From: Paragorgia papillata
Lineage: Eukaryota; Cnidaria; Anthozoa; Scleralcyonacea; Coralliidae
Direction: 5' to 3'
DNA: 64,000 bases
Assembly (NCBI GenBank): GCA_035771165.1
Contig: JAWNZC010000470.1
Coordinates: forward strand, 2,020,001 to 2,084,000
Shown here: piece after piece, positions 39,650 to 51,477 of the stretch
Numbering within the stretch: position 1 is the first letter of the stretch
Layout of the letters: the number at the start of each line of letters is the position of its first letter
Translations under genes and position numbers: made by a program
Notes under the pieces: model-generated
Told to the model about the DNA's origin: nothing
Databases searched by the model: none
The model's input: only the letters and a program-made list of their open reading frames with translations

Positions 39650-42600
39650 CTTTACATATATATATATTGACTTTTCCTCAAATACAACTATAAACACATT
39701 GTCACAAAAGCGTTGAAGACGCCATATTGGATGACCGAACTACAAAAAGACTGGGGATGACCACGTGAAAACAGAGAACGAGGTTGGAGACAAAGGGGAC
39801 AGGAAAGGGACAGGAAGGGACAGTTGGGAAAAGGTGGGATGGTGCCTTTGCCGGAACACAAACGGTAACATGTCCATGATGCAACGAGGGCCTGCGGAGG
39901 AGGCAGCAGCAAACGAAGGTCTGGGATAATCCATTGATTGTCTAGCTAAAGGCGGCGATCTTTCAAGTGGCAACAGGTTTTTCTGTAGAGTTTTCGTTTG
40001 TGCGCGGCGAAGGCTCTGGGAACGAAATGCCCTGGTCCTCCGTCAGACTAGTTCCTAGTCCTCTTTTCTCTCGAACGTATTTTGGTGACGTCACAGAATC
40101 GGGATCGAGCAAGAGGACTAGCGGAAAATGTTCATCATGAATCCTGCTGGAGCTCGGATTCTTTAATCTTTATGAACGAGGGCACTTAAACAAACTTCTT
40201 CTTGAGAGCAGACAGCAAACGAGTAGGTTTCTTTGTTTTACATTACGTTAAAAGGTTGTTACATACGAGGCTTTATAAAGTAGTGTTCGGCGTAGGAAGT
40301 GATTGTGTTGAAACACATTTATACAAATCGAAATATGCTTTTTAACGTTTCGGCAGTAGACCAACCTTGCTATATGATGTTATAAAGAATTGTGCAGACC
40401 GACGTGAGTGTTATCTGCTTTGGTTTTCCGCCAAACGGCCGTTTGGTGCCTGTATAATTTGGGGCCAGTTTTGGGGCCAGATTTGGGGCCAGGCAAAACA
40501 TTTTATTCCAGGCCTCTCACAATTCGGTCTGCCGCTCGACGTTAAAAAGAGAGGCCTGGGAACCAGGCTGGTCCTCCGTACATATATATTTCCGGAGGGA
40601 ATCAGAAAATGGCATGGGGTCAAGATCTAACCCTAGCGACTTCATTGGCTCAGAAGGCCTGCGATCCTTTTGGTCAGTACCAAGGAACGGAGGCTCAGGC
40701 TCTGGAGAACTCCGATGAAAATTGTCATCTGATTGGTTAGTTTAAAAACAGTAAAATTTCAAATAATGTGCACATTACATTACTAACTTATTTAATAGAT
40801 TTTTCGACGTTCTGTAACACATATATAATTATACACGACAGACCCAAAATACAATTGAACACAAAGATTGATTTAAAAGTGAAGAAAGATTTAAAAGTTT
40901 TAAATCGTGTTTTCAATAGCGCATTTTATCAAACCTGGAAGGTGTCAAATAAATTTAGGGATGAAGTGGACGTTTTATTATGGATTTTATTAGGGATATC
41001 ACAAGGAAGCTAGACATTAGAAATGTGATTGACATTTTCAATGAAATCCACGTCGCATCCCACTGCAGCAAGGCACTAATTGAGTAATTGGCACCCCCCC
41101 TACACCCCCTTGGCCAAGGGCCAGGGGCGGTGCGCACCCCATGGTCATGAAAATTACGAAGGGGTAATTTCGGAATATGTTACAATATCAACAAAGAAGC
41201 CATGCACAAATTACCTGCCTTATCTTTTTGGTAGTATACTTATAATTTTAACTTTTGTGTTGGACTCCCGAACCAGTCCAAATATTTCAGTGTTTTCCCG
41301 CTCTTTTCTCGGATGCACGATCAGAAATAGCCTGGTACCCTGGCCCAATTTCAAAAGAAATATGGGCCAGGTAACCACTAATTTCATTATCGCGTCATCA
41401 GGGCTAAATCCACTTATGACGATTGCAGTTTTACTCATAGCCAATAAAAACGCGCGAAAATTCAACCAATAGGAAAGCACAAGTCTTTAGTGGTTACCAG
41501 GCTAGATCAGAAATCGCATAGAAAATCGGCCACGTTCATGGGGCAGTTCGCAGTCCACGTGCGTGCTGGCTCAAGTGAGTTCTGAGCTCGGGGTGTCCTC
41601 GCTGAAGTGCATGCAGCTTGTCGGCCGTGTATTGATGACGTTTACACGCAAGATATTCGTTCTACGCATGCATAGCAGGCTGAGGTTCTCATATTCTCTC
41701 ACCGCTTTCAACACTTTGGGGGAAGCGGGCGGCGTAGAACCTCTGGGGCCAGGGAAGCGCTTTAATTGTGAGCCAAATGGTGGCGGGGGAGCGGAGATAA
41801 GAACCTGGGTACGAGGTTGGCGAGCGGGTCTGTACTTGTGAAATATCGGTCCGACGTTTTTAGTACGAGAAGTTCGAGCAAAAACAGTACATTACTAGAT
41901 TCGTGATTTGCGGTTGGAAATCGACCCAAACAGAACAGTGAATTGTTAAGGTTTACATCAAATAGATCGAATCCTTTTAATATAAATTATGTTATATATA
42001 TATAGTGGCATGCAGTACTTCCCCATACCTAACGTTGCATGTGGAGGAGGCTACATTCTGATCCGATAGATCTAAGTCAACATAACATCTCCTATTTAAA
42101 CCTTTCTCTTTATTCATGATGTGCTTGATCCGCAGTTGTAAAATTCTCTGAGGTTCACCAAATAATTATTGGACCATCTTTTCTATAATTTATTTAAAAC
42201 TTTGCTATGGTATCATGGCCTTCTCTAATTGTGGCTAGCCTTCCCGTCACGTGGCTATTGAACTCTTCCAATGCATGATTATTATAGAGGAGGGCATTGG
42301 GGGCGCTCCAAACCGCAATACCTCACTTTTGTGTCACATCCTCCCTAAATTTTGGGTTTCACAATGTTTGTTTGAAACGGTTGCGCAATGAACTTACCAA
42401 ATGGGTCGTTTTTGAAGCTATTTAAAACATTTGCAGTACGTGTTTTAAATATTACTTCAAAAACTCATTTAAATTTCATGAGGAAAACACAAAGGAAATC
42501 AGTACCATGTCCGAGGTACTAAGAAAAAAATCAAATATATCATTGGGTTTTGTCGCTCAGAACCAATCTCGTTCCCAGAGCCCACGTTCCGCACCCGGGA

Positions 42601-44071
42601 AACGAGGTTTCAAATCACAGGATTCTTGTTATTCCGGTTGAGGTACGCATGTGTAAATATCCGAGCGGAATCTGGATAGTATATGTTCTAATTGTTTGAC
42701 TTTTCCCCAAATTAACAAGTCAATGGAGTTGCTGGCGAAGCTCGAATTACAGCATCTACACACATACGGCGAAGCTAGATATCGATCGCGGCAACGTCTT
42801 CACTGGAGTCTTGTCGTCCGACATCTTTGTTATTTTGGTTTTATTAATTCTACTTCCGGTCACGTCAGGCTCACCATTCAGCCAATAACGTAACGATTTG
42901 AAACGGATTATCCCAGAGTGGGAACGAGATTGGCTCAGAACCTGAGTGAATGCGAGAAAGTAATCGCTTCAGTTTAGGGCAACCGCTTCAGTTTAGGGTA
43001 CCATAAGGAGTTTCGTTTTTCTGACATCCATGCCAAGAATACCGTACCAAAGTTGTGAAAATCCCAATATAACGATAGTGTAAACTCACTCACGAAATTT
43101 CAACAGAACCGTATTAAAGTTTTTCAAATATTGATGTTTTCTGACTGGAAATTGCCAAATTCAAAATATGGCGCATTGTGGGAAATGCCTTCAGAAATTG
43201 ACATTTGTAATTTCAGTGACATCAGCAAATATACGCTTTGTAAGCGCTTCTTTTTATCACTCAAAAAAGGCATACTAGTTTTTAATTGAAATAACAATAT
43301 AAATATAAAGTTAGGTTCTTTGCCTTTTAATTAGCATAGGTAATATCATAGTTTCAAGTGCAATTCGGGAAAAAAAACCTGCACGAGTGAGTTTTTCAAA
43401 GACTATCAAAATTGCATGAGTCCGAAGGACAAGTGCTATTTGAGGTCTTTGAAAAACTCACGAATGCGGGGTTTTTTCATGCATGCTATTACTTATTAAT
43501 AATATACATGTAAAGGTTAGACAAATGTTCTTCCAGCTATATTATTAATTCCTGTCATATTATTAATCCGAAATTATTTAATAATTGAGTTGGTTTTCTT
43601 TGTTCTTTCTTCAAGAGAACCGATAATTAAACTAGATCCCAAGGATAGTGCACAGTTTCTAGTCAAAGATAATAACAATTTTTGTCATGTGTACGGACAG
43701 AGCTGCCAGCCCCGCAACCTGCCAGCCCATTTTCTTGAGCAAAGCCCAAGTTAATTTAATACAAGCCAAAACTCAGACAAACAACCCAAAATAAAATCTC
43801 GAGGGATTCTTAAAGAGTCATTTTCTCTTGTCAAGAACGAAAAAAAAAATTATAATCTCCGCCAAACATGAATACTGACGTCTTTTGTGCCCTTCACTAT
43901 TGTTTTCCAGTCTGTTTAATAACATCAAGATCTCTTTGAACTCCTCGAATGTTTTGCATAAAAAGCTTGGCGCATCACAAGCTAGAATTCCGATAATAAT
44001 ACGTATCGTCTGACATTTTTCAAGTGGATATGTAAAGATAAGTAAGTTTTTGTACGATTTTTGAACAAAAA
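39650..44071. other. Intergenic stretch upstream of PAIP1
   Basis: No gene could be supported. It holds a divergent copy of the aaagtagtgt...taggaagt family (40276-40370, ending taacgtttcggc), a short g-rich direct repeat (tttggggccag three times at 40460-40492), the MITE at 41328-41504, a dispersed repeat at 42390-42520, and an inverted pair at 43375-43480 (gcacgagtgagtttttcaaa and partner). The PAIP1 promoter presumably lies at its left end, but no core element is clear. Confidence 0.4.
41328..41504. mobile_element. MITE with 9-bp target duplication
   Basis: Inverted ends tagcctggta...taccaggcta, flanked by gatcagaaa at 41319-41327 and 41505-41513. A 9-bp duplication suggests a Mutator-like origin (inference). 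177 bp. Confidence 0.7.
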
Positions 44072-44455
44072 ATGCAAGATATTGTACAAGCGCCACAGTT
44101 ATCAACAGAAGAAAAGAGCATTCTCTATTCCAATCAGCTAGAACGTTTTCTGACGTTTCAAAACCAACTGCAGAATCAGTTTCAACCTCTGACTAATCTT
44201 CAAACTCAGCCTCCAAAAACGTCAGAAAATTTGACACGAGAGATAAAGCAAGAAACTGTTGATCTTCCGTGGAGTTTCCCTGGAACACCTAAAACCTATT
44301 TTGTAACACCGCCTCCAAACGTTGAACAACCTACGCTTAAACATAATTTCTTTCATAACTGGGAAAGCTCTTCGGATTGGAAAGAAAGCGACTTGGCAAA
44401 GATGATCCCAGATGATAGAGAAGAGTATGAACATCACCTATTGATGACTAGATAA
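44072..44455 (+). CDS. Virus-like/Polinton-type protein remnant 1
   Basis: 127 codons: MQDIVQAPQLSTEEKSILYS then NQLERFLTFQNQLQ and a Pro/Thr-rich part. After the stop, another frame continues with MTKEDVSQLSPEDKKDYHAT and ends KTPKYNLRSRPY (44578), which suggests a broken longer protein. The LSxxEKxxLYxxxLxRxL pattern reminds me of small proteins in virus-like (Polinton/adintovirus-type) elements of invertebrates. This is a weak family memory, not a domain hit. Confidence 0.4.
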   Translation: MQDIVQAPQLSTEEKSILYSNQLERFLTFQNQLQNQFQPLTNLQTQPPKTSENLTREIKQETVDLPWSFPGTPKTYFVTPPPNVEQPTLKHNFFHNWESSSDWKESDLAKMIPDDREEYEHHLLMTR

Positions 44456-44650
44456 AAATATTTACCAATGACAAAAGAAGATGTATCACAATTATCACCA
44501 GAAGACAAGAAAGACTATCACGCTACTTTTAAAATAAAAACACCTAAATATAATCTAAGAAGCAGACCTTACTAAAACTTTTTGATTGTATATGTTCGAA
44601 CGAAAACCGAAATAAATATTTTAAGCTAAATGCTTTTGAGTGTGTGTATG

Positions 44651-44920
44651 TTTATTTGCTCCTCCTCCTCCTCTTTCTCCTCCATAAGACATGTTCACTC
44701 ATTGAAGAGCATGAGCAGAATAAATATTTCTAGAGAATTTCGTATTATATATTTATCTTTCTCCTCCTCCTCCTCCTCCTCCTCCTCCTCCTCCTCCTCC
44801 TCTTTCTCCTCCTCCTCCTCCTCTTGCTCCTCCTCCTCTTGCTTCTCCTCCTCCTCCTCATTCTCCTCCTCCTCCTCTGGCTCCTCCTCCTCCTCCTCTT
44901 TCTCCTCCTCCTCCTCCTAC
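44651..44920. repeat. (TCC)n microsatellite
   Basis: Two blocks of TCC trinucleotides (44657-44682 and 44759-44918) with interruptions such as ttc and tgg. Poly-Ser/poly-Leu readings are artefacts. Confidence 0.95.
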
Positions 44921-44983
44921 CCCCTCTTAAAATATGTGTTTTGGTAGCGTTTTCCTCATTTAGACACCGACTGTCAAATAGAG

Positions 44984-45234
44984 ATGTTGATCAAAAAGCA
45001 CAAACCGTTTCTTGAACTTTTATGTACAGGTGAACCTATTCAACAACGAGCTCTGTTGGAGACTGCTAGCCCTGAGCAAATTAGATGCATTTAAAGACCA
45101 TCATTCGAACCCTGAACACTATGGGAGAAAGGTTACATGACGATTTTCGTGTTAAAGAAATACTGTCACACTTTGACTACGGAGTCGATGAAGCGAAAGC
45201 GTCCTCTTTGCTGAATAGTTTACTCGCATCCTAA
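44984..45234 (+). pseudogene. Virus-like/Polinton-type protein remnant 2 (frameshifted)
   Basis: Frame 1 (44984-45094): MLIKKHKPFLELLCTGEPIQ then QRALLETASPEQIRCI-stop. Frame 2 (45094-45234): KTIIRTLNTMGERLHDDFRV to SLLNSLLAS-stop. Joined by one frameshift they follow the pattern KxHxxFLxLL...RALLxTASPEQIxxL...L, known to me from small conserved proteins of virus-like elements in marine invertebrates. It is broken and unlikely to be functional. Confidence 0.4.
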
Positions 45235-45235
45235 C

Positions 45236-45610
45236 TTAACATGGAATCCCAAAGGAGAAATTGTGTATCAAAGAAGAACTATACCAAACACAAAAATAGC
45301 CGAATTGGTAGAATACTGTGTATCACCTTACTTCTCAGGAATTCCTGAACCAGCTGGTCTAAACGTATTTGTAAAAGGACTCGCCGACATTAACATTGAC
45401 AAAAACCTTATCGAAAATGTTCGAGTGCTAATAATGTTGGCGCAGGCAGAAGAAGAAACAGAATCAGAGAGCGACAACGAAGAAACTTCCTCCGAAGAAG
45501 ATTCAGAAAACGATAAGCATTACACCGAAATAGAATCAGAAAATTCTATAATTGACGAACCTGTTGATTGCGAACGTTGTCAGAATCCTGTTCATTACAC
45601 ATGTAATTGA
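45236..45610 (+). CDS. Virus-like/Polinton-type protein remnant 3
   Basis: Open from LTWNPKGEIVYQRRTIPNTK through LNVFVKGLADINI to an acidic run (EEETESESDNEETSSEEDSE) and CERCQNPVHYTCN-stop. There is no ATG at the start; GTG at 45263 or a start lost upstream. The WxxxGEIVYxxxxIPxxxIxxLV...FxxxLxxxNI pattern recurs next to the motif of remnant 2 in virus-like elements (inference). The order 2 then 3 supports a common origin. Confidence 0.4.
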   Translation, partial: LTWNPKGEIVYQRRTIPNTKIAELVEYCVSPYFSGIPEPAGLNVFVKGLADINIDKNLIENVRVLIMLAQAEEETESESDNEETSSEEDSENDKHYTEIESENSIIDEPVDCERCQNPVHYTCN

Positions 45611-45788
45611 GTGTCCTAAGTGTTTCTGGAAATATTTTAACAAATGCGTTAATCGAAATCTGATATGTAATGTTTGTGGTACAGAATTCAAGGCTCATGA
45701 TCCATGCCTTCGGATTATAAGATGTACTGTATGCCCATATGCTAGTGTTACCGATAGATCACTAAATAATCAAGAGTTTTTTGTGTAA
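45552..45788 (+). CDS. Cys-rich ORF overlapping remnant 3
   Basis: 78 codons with CPKC, CNVC, CTVC pairs (ECPKCFWKYFNKC... CNVCGTEFKAHDPC... CTVCPYASV), reminiscent of a zinc-binding module. The overlapping frame ends CERCQNPVHYTC, so the two may be one zinc-finger region split by a frameshift. An AATAAA follows at about 45802. Confidence 0.35.
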   Translation: MTNLLIANVVRILFITHVIECPKCFWKYFNKCVNRNLICNVCGTEFKAHDPCLRIIRCTVCPYASVTDRSLNNQEFFV

Positions 45789-46597
45789 AGATATATTTCT
45801 CAATAAAACATTTTAAATTCTGTATTACATGTACGCGTGTCTGTGTTTTATATATATATATATAGCATATTTTGATAATGACGATCTTCGGGAATTAGTC
45901 AGAGAGCTATCGGTTATGACGTATTACACGGGGGTTTGAGTAACAGCTAGGGTTGGGGAGGGGGGAAGTTAGGGTTAGGAGGTCTCAAAGGAGCCTGAGA
46001 CGAATGAAGGCCGCGACGCGGTTTCGCTATGGTAACACTGCTATTGACCGTCTCGCCCAGACTTGCCCAAGCGCTTAATCCTCTTAATGACCCCTAATGA
46101 GTTTCTCTTTTGTCTCCTGCACGTGCATTGAGGATAAATATGCAGTTATCACACTTAGTAACAGAAAGCGTAGCAACGCTTTCAAAGTAATAAATCGCTT
46201 TGCCTTTAGTTTATATTTCAACACTTAAAATCGTTCTTACGGCTTTTCGAAGTGATTCTTCATTCTATCCTTCTACGATTTCCTCGATTATAAACGAGGG
46301 TTTAGCTAACAAGGATTCTAGGATGACTTACTCTGTTCAGGTTCTAATATTCATAGCTTATTCAAGTAATATTCGAGCTAAGTTATCTCAGCCGATTCAG
46401 ACATTTAGACTGCATGTTCAAAACTCTCTCTATATTCCTCCAGATAAGGCGACGATGTACATTCTCTTTGGTTACACCAACGCCTCGCCTAAACACCATA
46501 AATAGCGACGCCTTGGGTGGTGCTCTTTGCGCCACCCGCACCACCCGACTCAGAACCCCTCTTCCATAAAATTTAGGGTTAGGGGGTTTGGATATTA

Positions 46598-46712
46598 GCG
46601 TCACTGGGCGTCACACTGGGCGTCACATCGGGCGTCACATCGGGCGTCACATTGGGCGTCACATTGGGCGTCACACAGGATGTCACACCGCCGGGCGTCA
46701 CATGTGGCGTCA
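46598..46712. repeat. Minisatellite (~12 bp unit, gggcgtcacatt)
   Basis: About ten tandem units of gggcgtcacatt/ctg variants, followed by a G-run (46756-46770). The His/Arg/Gly-rich reading is an artefact. The preceding bases (46573-46590) hold a ttagggttaggggg-type tract. Confidence 0.85.
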
Positions 46713-46799
46713 CGCTGAATATTTGATGAGGCGGCATCCCTTTGATACACTGGATGGGGGGGGGGGGGGGTTATCTACTATTACATACTTTAAGATAAA

Positions 46800-47380
46800 A
46801 CGAAATTGCTTGTATGTTGCATTTAACCTCGCACTTTTCTTAATCCAGCCTCCTTTGCAGGCGTTCTTTGCGCGCCTCCGTAAACCGTTTCACAAATTAG
46901 TATATTATAAACAATATTTATATACAGGTTAACTTAGTTCAGCTGAGATAAGCTGCTATCAATTAAGGACCTGTAAATATTTAGGGATACTAAAAATACT
47001 ATAAATATGTACTGTTAAAATCTGTGATTGTAAATTTGCTTAAAATGTGTATAAGTCAATGACAGTGTTAAGAAAAATTAACTACAAATCAAAATCAAAA
47101 TACATACAGGCTTTTTTAATTAAATCTCATGATCAGTTCTTATTTGCTCCGTTCCCTATACGAACGTCTGCTTTACCGAACGATACATTCCGTTGCGAGA
47201 CCTTGACCAATCGGAGCCTTAGCTCTCGAAATCTGCGAGGCTGACCTTCACCTTGATTAACTTAATATTAAATTTATTGTTTATATTGGCAACTACTTTT
47301 AGACGATTGGCTACCACAAGACAACAAGTCAAATTCTATTTGTTCGCCGAAGACAATCGGAACGGAATGTATATATATAT
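46800..47380. other. Spacer with no recognised feature
   Basis: Short ORFs only (for example 47047-47244), with no domain or splice context. I see nothing to annotate. Confidence 0.3.
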
Positions 47381-47385
47381 ATATG

Positions 47386-47781
47386 ATTTATGATTTAATA
47401 TTTCTATTGCGCAAATTAACATGTGGATATGATCAAATGCGCATTACAATGTTATGGGTGGCTTATCAGGCAATTTAGAAATTTTCACCGTGGCCGTGTT
47501 GAGGCATATCAAAGGCGCTTTATGCTGCCGCCAACAACACAGTTCAGACCACGGATCTCAACTAAGACTTAGGTGTTGATTTTACGGAGGGAGGAAAACC
47601 GGAGAACCCGGCGAAAAACCCTCGAAGCACAGGAGAGATCAACTAAACTCTACTCACATGGTCCAAGCTCGAGAACGAGGTTATTCCCAGACGGTCACCC
47701 ATCCAAGTACTAACCCCGTCCGACCGGGCTTAACTATTGGTGAGAGGCAGCGCGCTAACAGCACACGCCACCTGTGCTCCC
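47386..47781 (-). mobile_element. 5S-rRNA-derived repeat (SINE3-like)
   Basis: On the minus strand 47750-47675 reads gttaagcccggtcggac...ggttagtacttggatgggtg...accgtctgggaata, close to the middle and 3' domain of 5S rRNA (including the internal promoter region). It continues into a non-5S body with tccggttttcctccctccgt. The whole is flanked by tatatatata tracts on both sides. The 5' third of 5S is altered, so it is a derived repeat, not a functional gene. Confidence 0.6.
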
Positions 47782-47789
47782 CGTATATA

Positions 47790-48825
47790 TATTTTCTCGC
47801 TCAGTAAGGCCATGCATGTCCACACGTACGCGAGTTTTCATAGCGTTTTTATATTGTTCTCGGTCCTCAGGGGAGCAGAAAACAATGGTCTCATTACTGA
47901 AACAATATGAAAACGCTAGGAAAACGTATACGTGTGGATGGGGTCTTAAAGCAGGCGTTCGTGGGAGACGAGTTTACGGCGAAACCAAGTTGGTTTCAAG
48001 TTGAGAATTTTAATTCCTGAGAACCTGTAATTTCCCATCATTATGGCTGAACTTCTAACTCGTTGACAGTTCTAGTGCACGGGCTTCATTATTATGTCGA
48101 ACTAAAATGTTACCTGTATAGTTTCCCGTTTACAATTCCAAGGTCATGCCTTAATTTAGCGTAACTATACATAATTCTGTGCTGGCCGTGCAATTCCCAT
48201 GCAGCTGCGCATGACAACCTTTCTAAATTTTGGGCCTTTCAAGTTATTTTAGGTTTTTGATTAACGCGGAGGTCTTCTTGTTTTTGTTTTTTATCAAACC
48301 CTCGAATTGACGTTTGGCTTAACGACGTAAAACGCAACTTATCGTCTTATTTATATGCATCGCAATTGACAGGTATGTCTTCTATTAATACAAGAAATAA
48401 AATATTAATAAGAATATATTAAGCCTTTACAGTCAATTTATTTACACTCAATAAGATGAAACAAAAATGAACAAAAATTGTAAAGGTGAAATATTTATAT
48501 TAAGTTGAAGTTGCCGAATGTTTAGAACTGACTCTAGTTGGTTAGAGTATAGATTACCACACTCCTTCACTAAATAACTTTAATATATGTCATGTCATAA
48601 AATATTAATGCTTGCTAAGTTTCCGAATAGTCAACCAAGCCAATACAATATCTTGTGGTAAGTCTCCTAGCTACGAAACAGTGTTTTATTTTAGTTTCTT
48701 CGCAACAAGATATGTTTCTCACTATTTATTCTATACTCATCAGCTTTTGTTAATTAAATTACGCTCTGTATCTAACTCAAACTTTTAACAGATCTGTTTA
48801 AAAAGTTTATTTCAAAGATCGTACA
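47790..48825. other. Upstream region of the TRIM-NHL gene
   Basis: No coding feature was supported. A possible 3' splice site (aacttttaacag, ending 48791) lies 35 bp before the start codon, so a 5' non-coding exon may be spliced here. No core promoter could be singled out. Confidence 0.35.
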
Positions 48826-51477
48826 ATGGAACGAAAAAACAGCAGCAGAAGCAGTAGACCAAAGTCGAACTACGCCGCGACTCTACGAATGAAGCATATT
48901 AACAACACAAAAACCCTCGACGTTTACATGGCTTCTTCTATCGTCAGTAAGATGCGAAGCAAAAGTAAAAGCAGAAAGAAGACTGTGAAAAAGAAACCTG
49001 AAAGTCCACCACCAGAGCCAGAGCCTGAGCCAGAACCTGAGCCAGAACCTGAGCCAGAACCAGAGCCAGAACCCGAGCCAGAACCCGAACCCGAGCCAGA
49101 ACCCGAACCAGAGCCAGAACCCGAACCAGAGCCAGAACCAGAGCCAGATAAACTAGAAGAATTTCTTACTTGCCACGTATGTACATCGAGATTTGTTGAG
49201 CCTAAAACACTGGCTTGTTTACATACGTTTTGTAACTCGTGTCTTGGCTCAACCGTGGACAGTGAAACGAACAAAACCACCATTTCATGTCCTTTGTGTA
49301 AAGAGGTGTTTGAAGTAAACGACACTGAAGAGTTGGCAGCAACTCCTTTTGTCAAACATATGATTCAATTGAAAGAAATAGAAGATGTGGCAAAAACGTC
49401 AGAAATGGTTGACAACAATAAGGATTGTGATGTTAAACAAGAGGAAAAAATCAAGGAATGTAAGCACCATAAAGAAAAAGATGCAGAAAGTGCCTCACAA
49501 GGTTCCCTGACTAGTAAAGATACTGATGTCACGCAGTCTGTTAAATGTGATTGTAATAAAGACGATAGTTCTTCTTCTACTTCTACTGATGAACAAATGC
49601 CATGTAGTACACCAACAGACATTGAAGAACGAATACCTGGCACTTGTACTAAACATAAAGACGGAATTCTTGAATATTTTTGCAGTAAATGTGATTGTTT
49701 TATTTGCATTGAGTGTTTAATTACCGAACATCCTCATTTTCAACATGGCGTTTCCAAGGTACATGACGTCGCTCCTCGCTACAAAGAAGTTCTTGGCATG
49801 TTAAAGATGGAGGCTGAATTTACTGCTCCTGAACTGGCGCGAGCAACTGAGGTTTATCAAGAAAAGGCTTCGAGAACGGAAGAAAAACTTGATCGAATCA
49901 AGCAAGAGATAAGAAAAAGAAAAGACGAAATTCTTGCCAAAGTGAGCGACTTATTAGAAGAACAAGAAAAAGATCTCGTTGATCAACTAACGACCACAGT
50001 CATGACAGAAAAAGACGATTTTCTAAAACAAGCAAAACGTTTAGAAGACGATCAAATTATTCTGAAAGGTTATTGTTGTCTCACTGAAAATATGAACAAT
50101 TATGGCAACAGTTTTGAAGTGATGGAAACCAAAACAGAACTAATTAAAAGAATGCACAGAATTTGTGTGAAAGGAAAAGATCCATTCAACCAACCAGCTC
50201 CCCAAGATGAGGAAGAGAAGATAACGATACGATATGAGGTTGGAAACTCACCAATACTTAACAAAGACAATGCACTGGGATACCTCCACACTCCACAAGC
50301 CTACGCACCAACGTCAACAGCATCTGGGCATGGTTTGGTTGACGTCATGTGTGGTCACATAGGTGTGTTTGGTATTTCAACTAAGGATCGACACAACCAA
50401 GAGTTAGAATGTGGTGGAGCACTGATTGATTTAAAAATTATTACATCAACGATGGAAAACATCGAAGGCAGCATTGAGGATCATGAAGATGGTACTTACA
50501 CAGTCTCCTATACTACTACAATACTTGGTCCTCATATTTTGTCAGTCATGATTGGTGGTATTCCAATAATGGCCAGTCCATTTACCGTCAATGCCGTCAT
50601 AAGTGACAATTATAGCCTACGAGATGAACCCCTATTGATCATCGGGGGAGAAAATACCGGGTTATCTGATCCTACCGGGATAGTCACAGATTCATCGAAT
50701 CAAATTTACGTTGTTGATCGTGGAAACAACAGAGTTCTAGTCTTCTCAGACAAAGGAAAGTCTGTCCTGACCATTGATAACAATGATAATGAAGAAAAGC
50801 ATTTCAAATCACCTCAAGATGTGGCAATCAGTAAGAATAATAAAATCATTGTGACGGATTCCAAAAACAATCAGATACAAGTTTTTGACAAAGATGGCAC
50901 TTTTCTTCACAAATTTGGCAGTTGCGGAGACGGCGATGGGGAACTGAAGGAACCAGATGGGGTAACTGTGGATAGCAAAGGGAACATTATTGTGGTTGAT
51001 ACTATGAACCACCGTGTTCAAACATTTCGTGAAACTGGAGAGTTCGTTTCGAGCTTTGGGCGACTGGGTACAAAAGAGGGCGAGTTTCGGTTTCCTTCTG
51101 GAGTAGCCCTTGATAAATCTGGCAACATCATAATTTGTGATTGTGGCTTATGGGAAGAAGGCACTAAAGAAAGCAACAATCGAATTCAAGTATTTAATCC
51201 AAACGGTGAATATTTATACGAATTCGGGTGTACAGGTCAAGATAATGGTCAGTTCAAGAAACCGGCAAGAGTCGCTGTGGACAAGAAAGGAAGATTGCTG
51301 GTCACAGATATGGACAACAGCAGGATCCAAGTTTTTAAAACTAACGGCACATTCTTATCTACGATTGTTCGTAGGGGGAGAAGTGACACTTTCAACGGTC
51401 CGTGCGGAATAGCAGTTATGCAAGATGGACGAATTGTTGCAGGTGAAAGATTTCAGAATCAAATTCAAATATTTTAA
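48826..51477 (+). CDS. TRIM-NHL protein with Pro-Glu repeat, 883 aa
   Basis: Probable E3 ubiquitin ligase of the TRIM2/TRIM3/TRIM71 architecture. Order: basic Ser/Lys-rich N-terminus (1-60); a (Pro-Glu)n run of about 50 residues (62-112); RING with C116-x2-C119, CLHTFC, CNSC and CPLC; an acidic linker; B-box 2 (C274TKH...CSKC...CIEC...H-HFQH); coiled coil (about 320-430); filamin-type Ig (about 500-590, ending [15 protein letters not shown]); six NHL-type repeats (about 603-883: [69 protein letters not shown]) forming a beta-propeller. The CDS has no intron. Start chosen at the first Met after stops; a later Met (residue 23) is possible. The B-box 1 position is a Cys/His-poor linker. AATAAA at 52610 could serve a long 3' UTR. 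Confidence 0.9.
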   Translation: MERKNSSRSSRPKSNYAATLRMKHINNTKTLDVYMASSIVSKMRSKSKSRKKTVKKKPESPPPEPEPEPEPEPEPEPEPEPEPEPEPEPEPEPEPEPEPEPEPEPEPDKLEEFLTCHVCTSRFVEPKTLACLHTFCNSCLGSTVDSETNKTTISCPLCKEVFEVNDTEELAATPFVKHMIQLKEIEDVAKTSEMVDNNKDCDVKQEEKIKECKHHKEKDAESASQGSLTSKDTDVTQSVKCDCNKDDSSSSTSTDEQMPCSTPTDIEERIPGTCTKHKDGILEYFCSKCDCFICIECLITEHPHFQHGVSKVHDVAPRYKEVLGMLKMEAEFTAPELARATEVYQEKASRTEEKLDRIKQEIRKRKDEILAKVSDLLEEQEKDLVDQLTTTVMTEKDDFLKQAKRLEDDQIILKGYCCLTENMNNYGNSFEVMETKTELIKRMHRICVKGKDPFNQPAPQDEEEKITIRYEVGNSPILNKDNALGYLHTPQAYAPTSTASGHGLVDVMCGHIGVFGISTKDRHNQELECGGALIDLKIITSTMENIEGSIEDHEDGTYTVSYTTTILGPHILSVMIGGIPIMASPFTVNAVISDNYSLRDEPLLIIGGENTGLSDPTGIVTDSSNQIYVVDRGNNRVLVFSDKGKSVLTIDNNDNEEKHFKSPQDVAISKNNKIIVTDSKNNQIQVFDKDGTFLHKFGSCGDGDGELKEPDGVTVDSKGNIIVVDTMNHRVQTFRETGEFVSSFGRLGTKEGEFRFPSGVALDKSGNIIICDCGLWEEGTKESNNRIQVFNPNGEYLYEFGCTGQDNGQFKKPARVAVDKKGRLLVTDMDNSRIQVFKTNGTFLSTIVRRGRSDTFNGPCGIAVMQDGRIVAGERFQNQIQIF

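Noticed and set aside
42696..42893. 65-codon ORF (MELLAKLELQHLHTYGEARY region)
   Set aside because: No domain, no convincing splice sites, and no similarity to neighbouring genes.
46598..46712. CRISPR-like array
   Set aside because: Contiguous ~12 bp units without spacers in an animal genome; it is a minisatellite.
48924..49355. Antisense ORF rich in Gly-Ser repeats
   Set aside because: Shadow of the Pro-Glu minisatellite in the TRIM-NHL coding frame.
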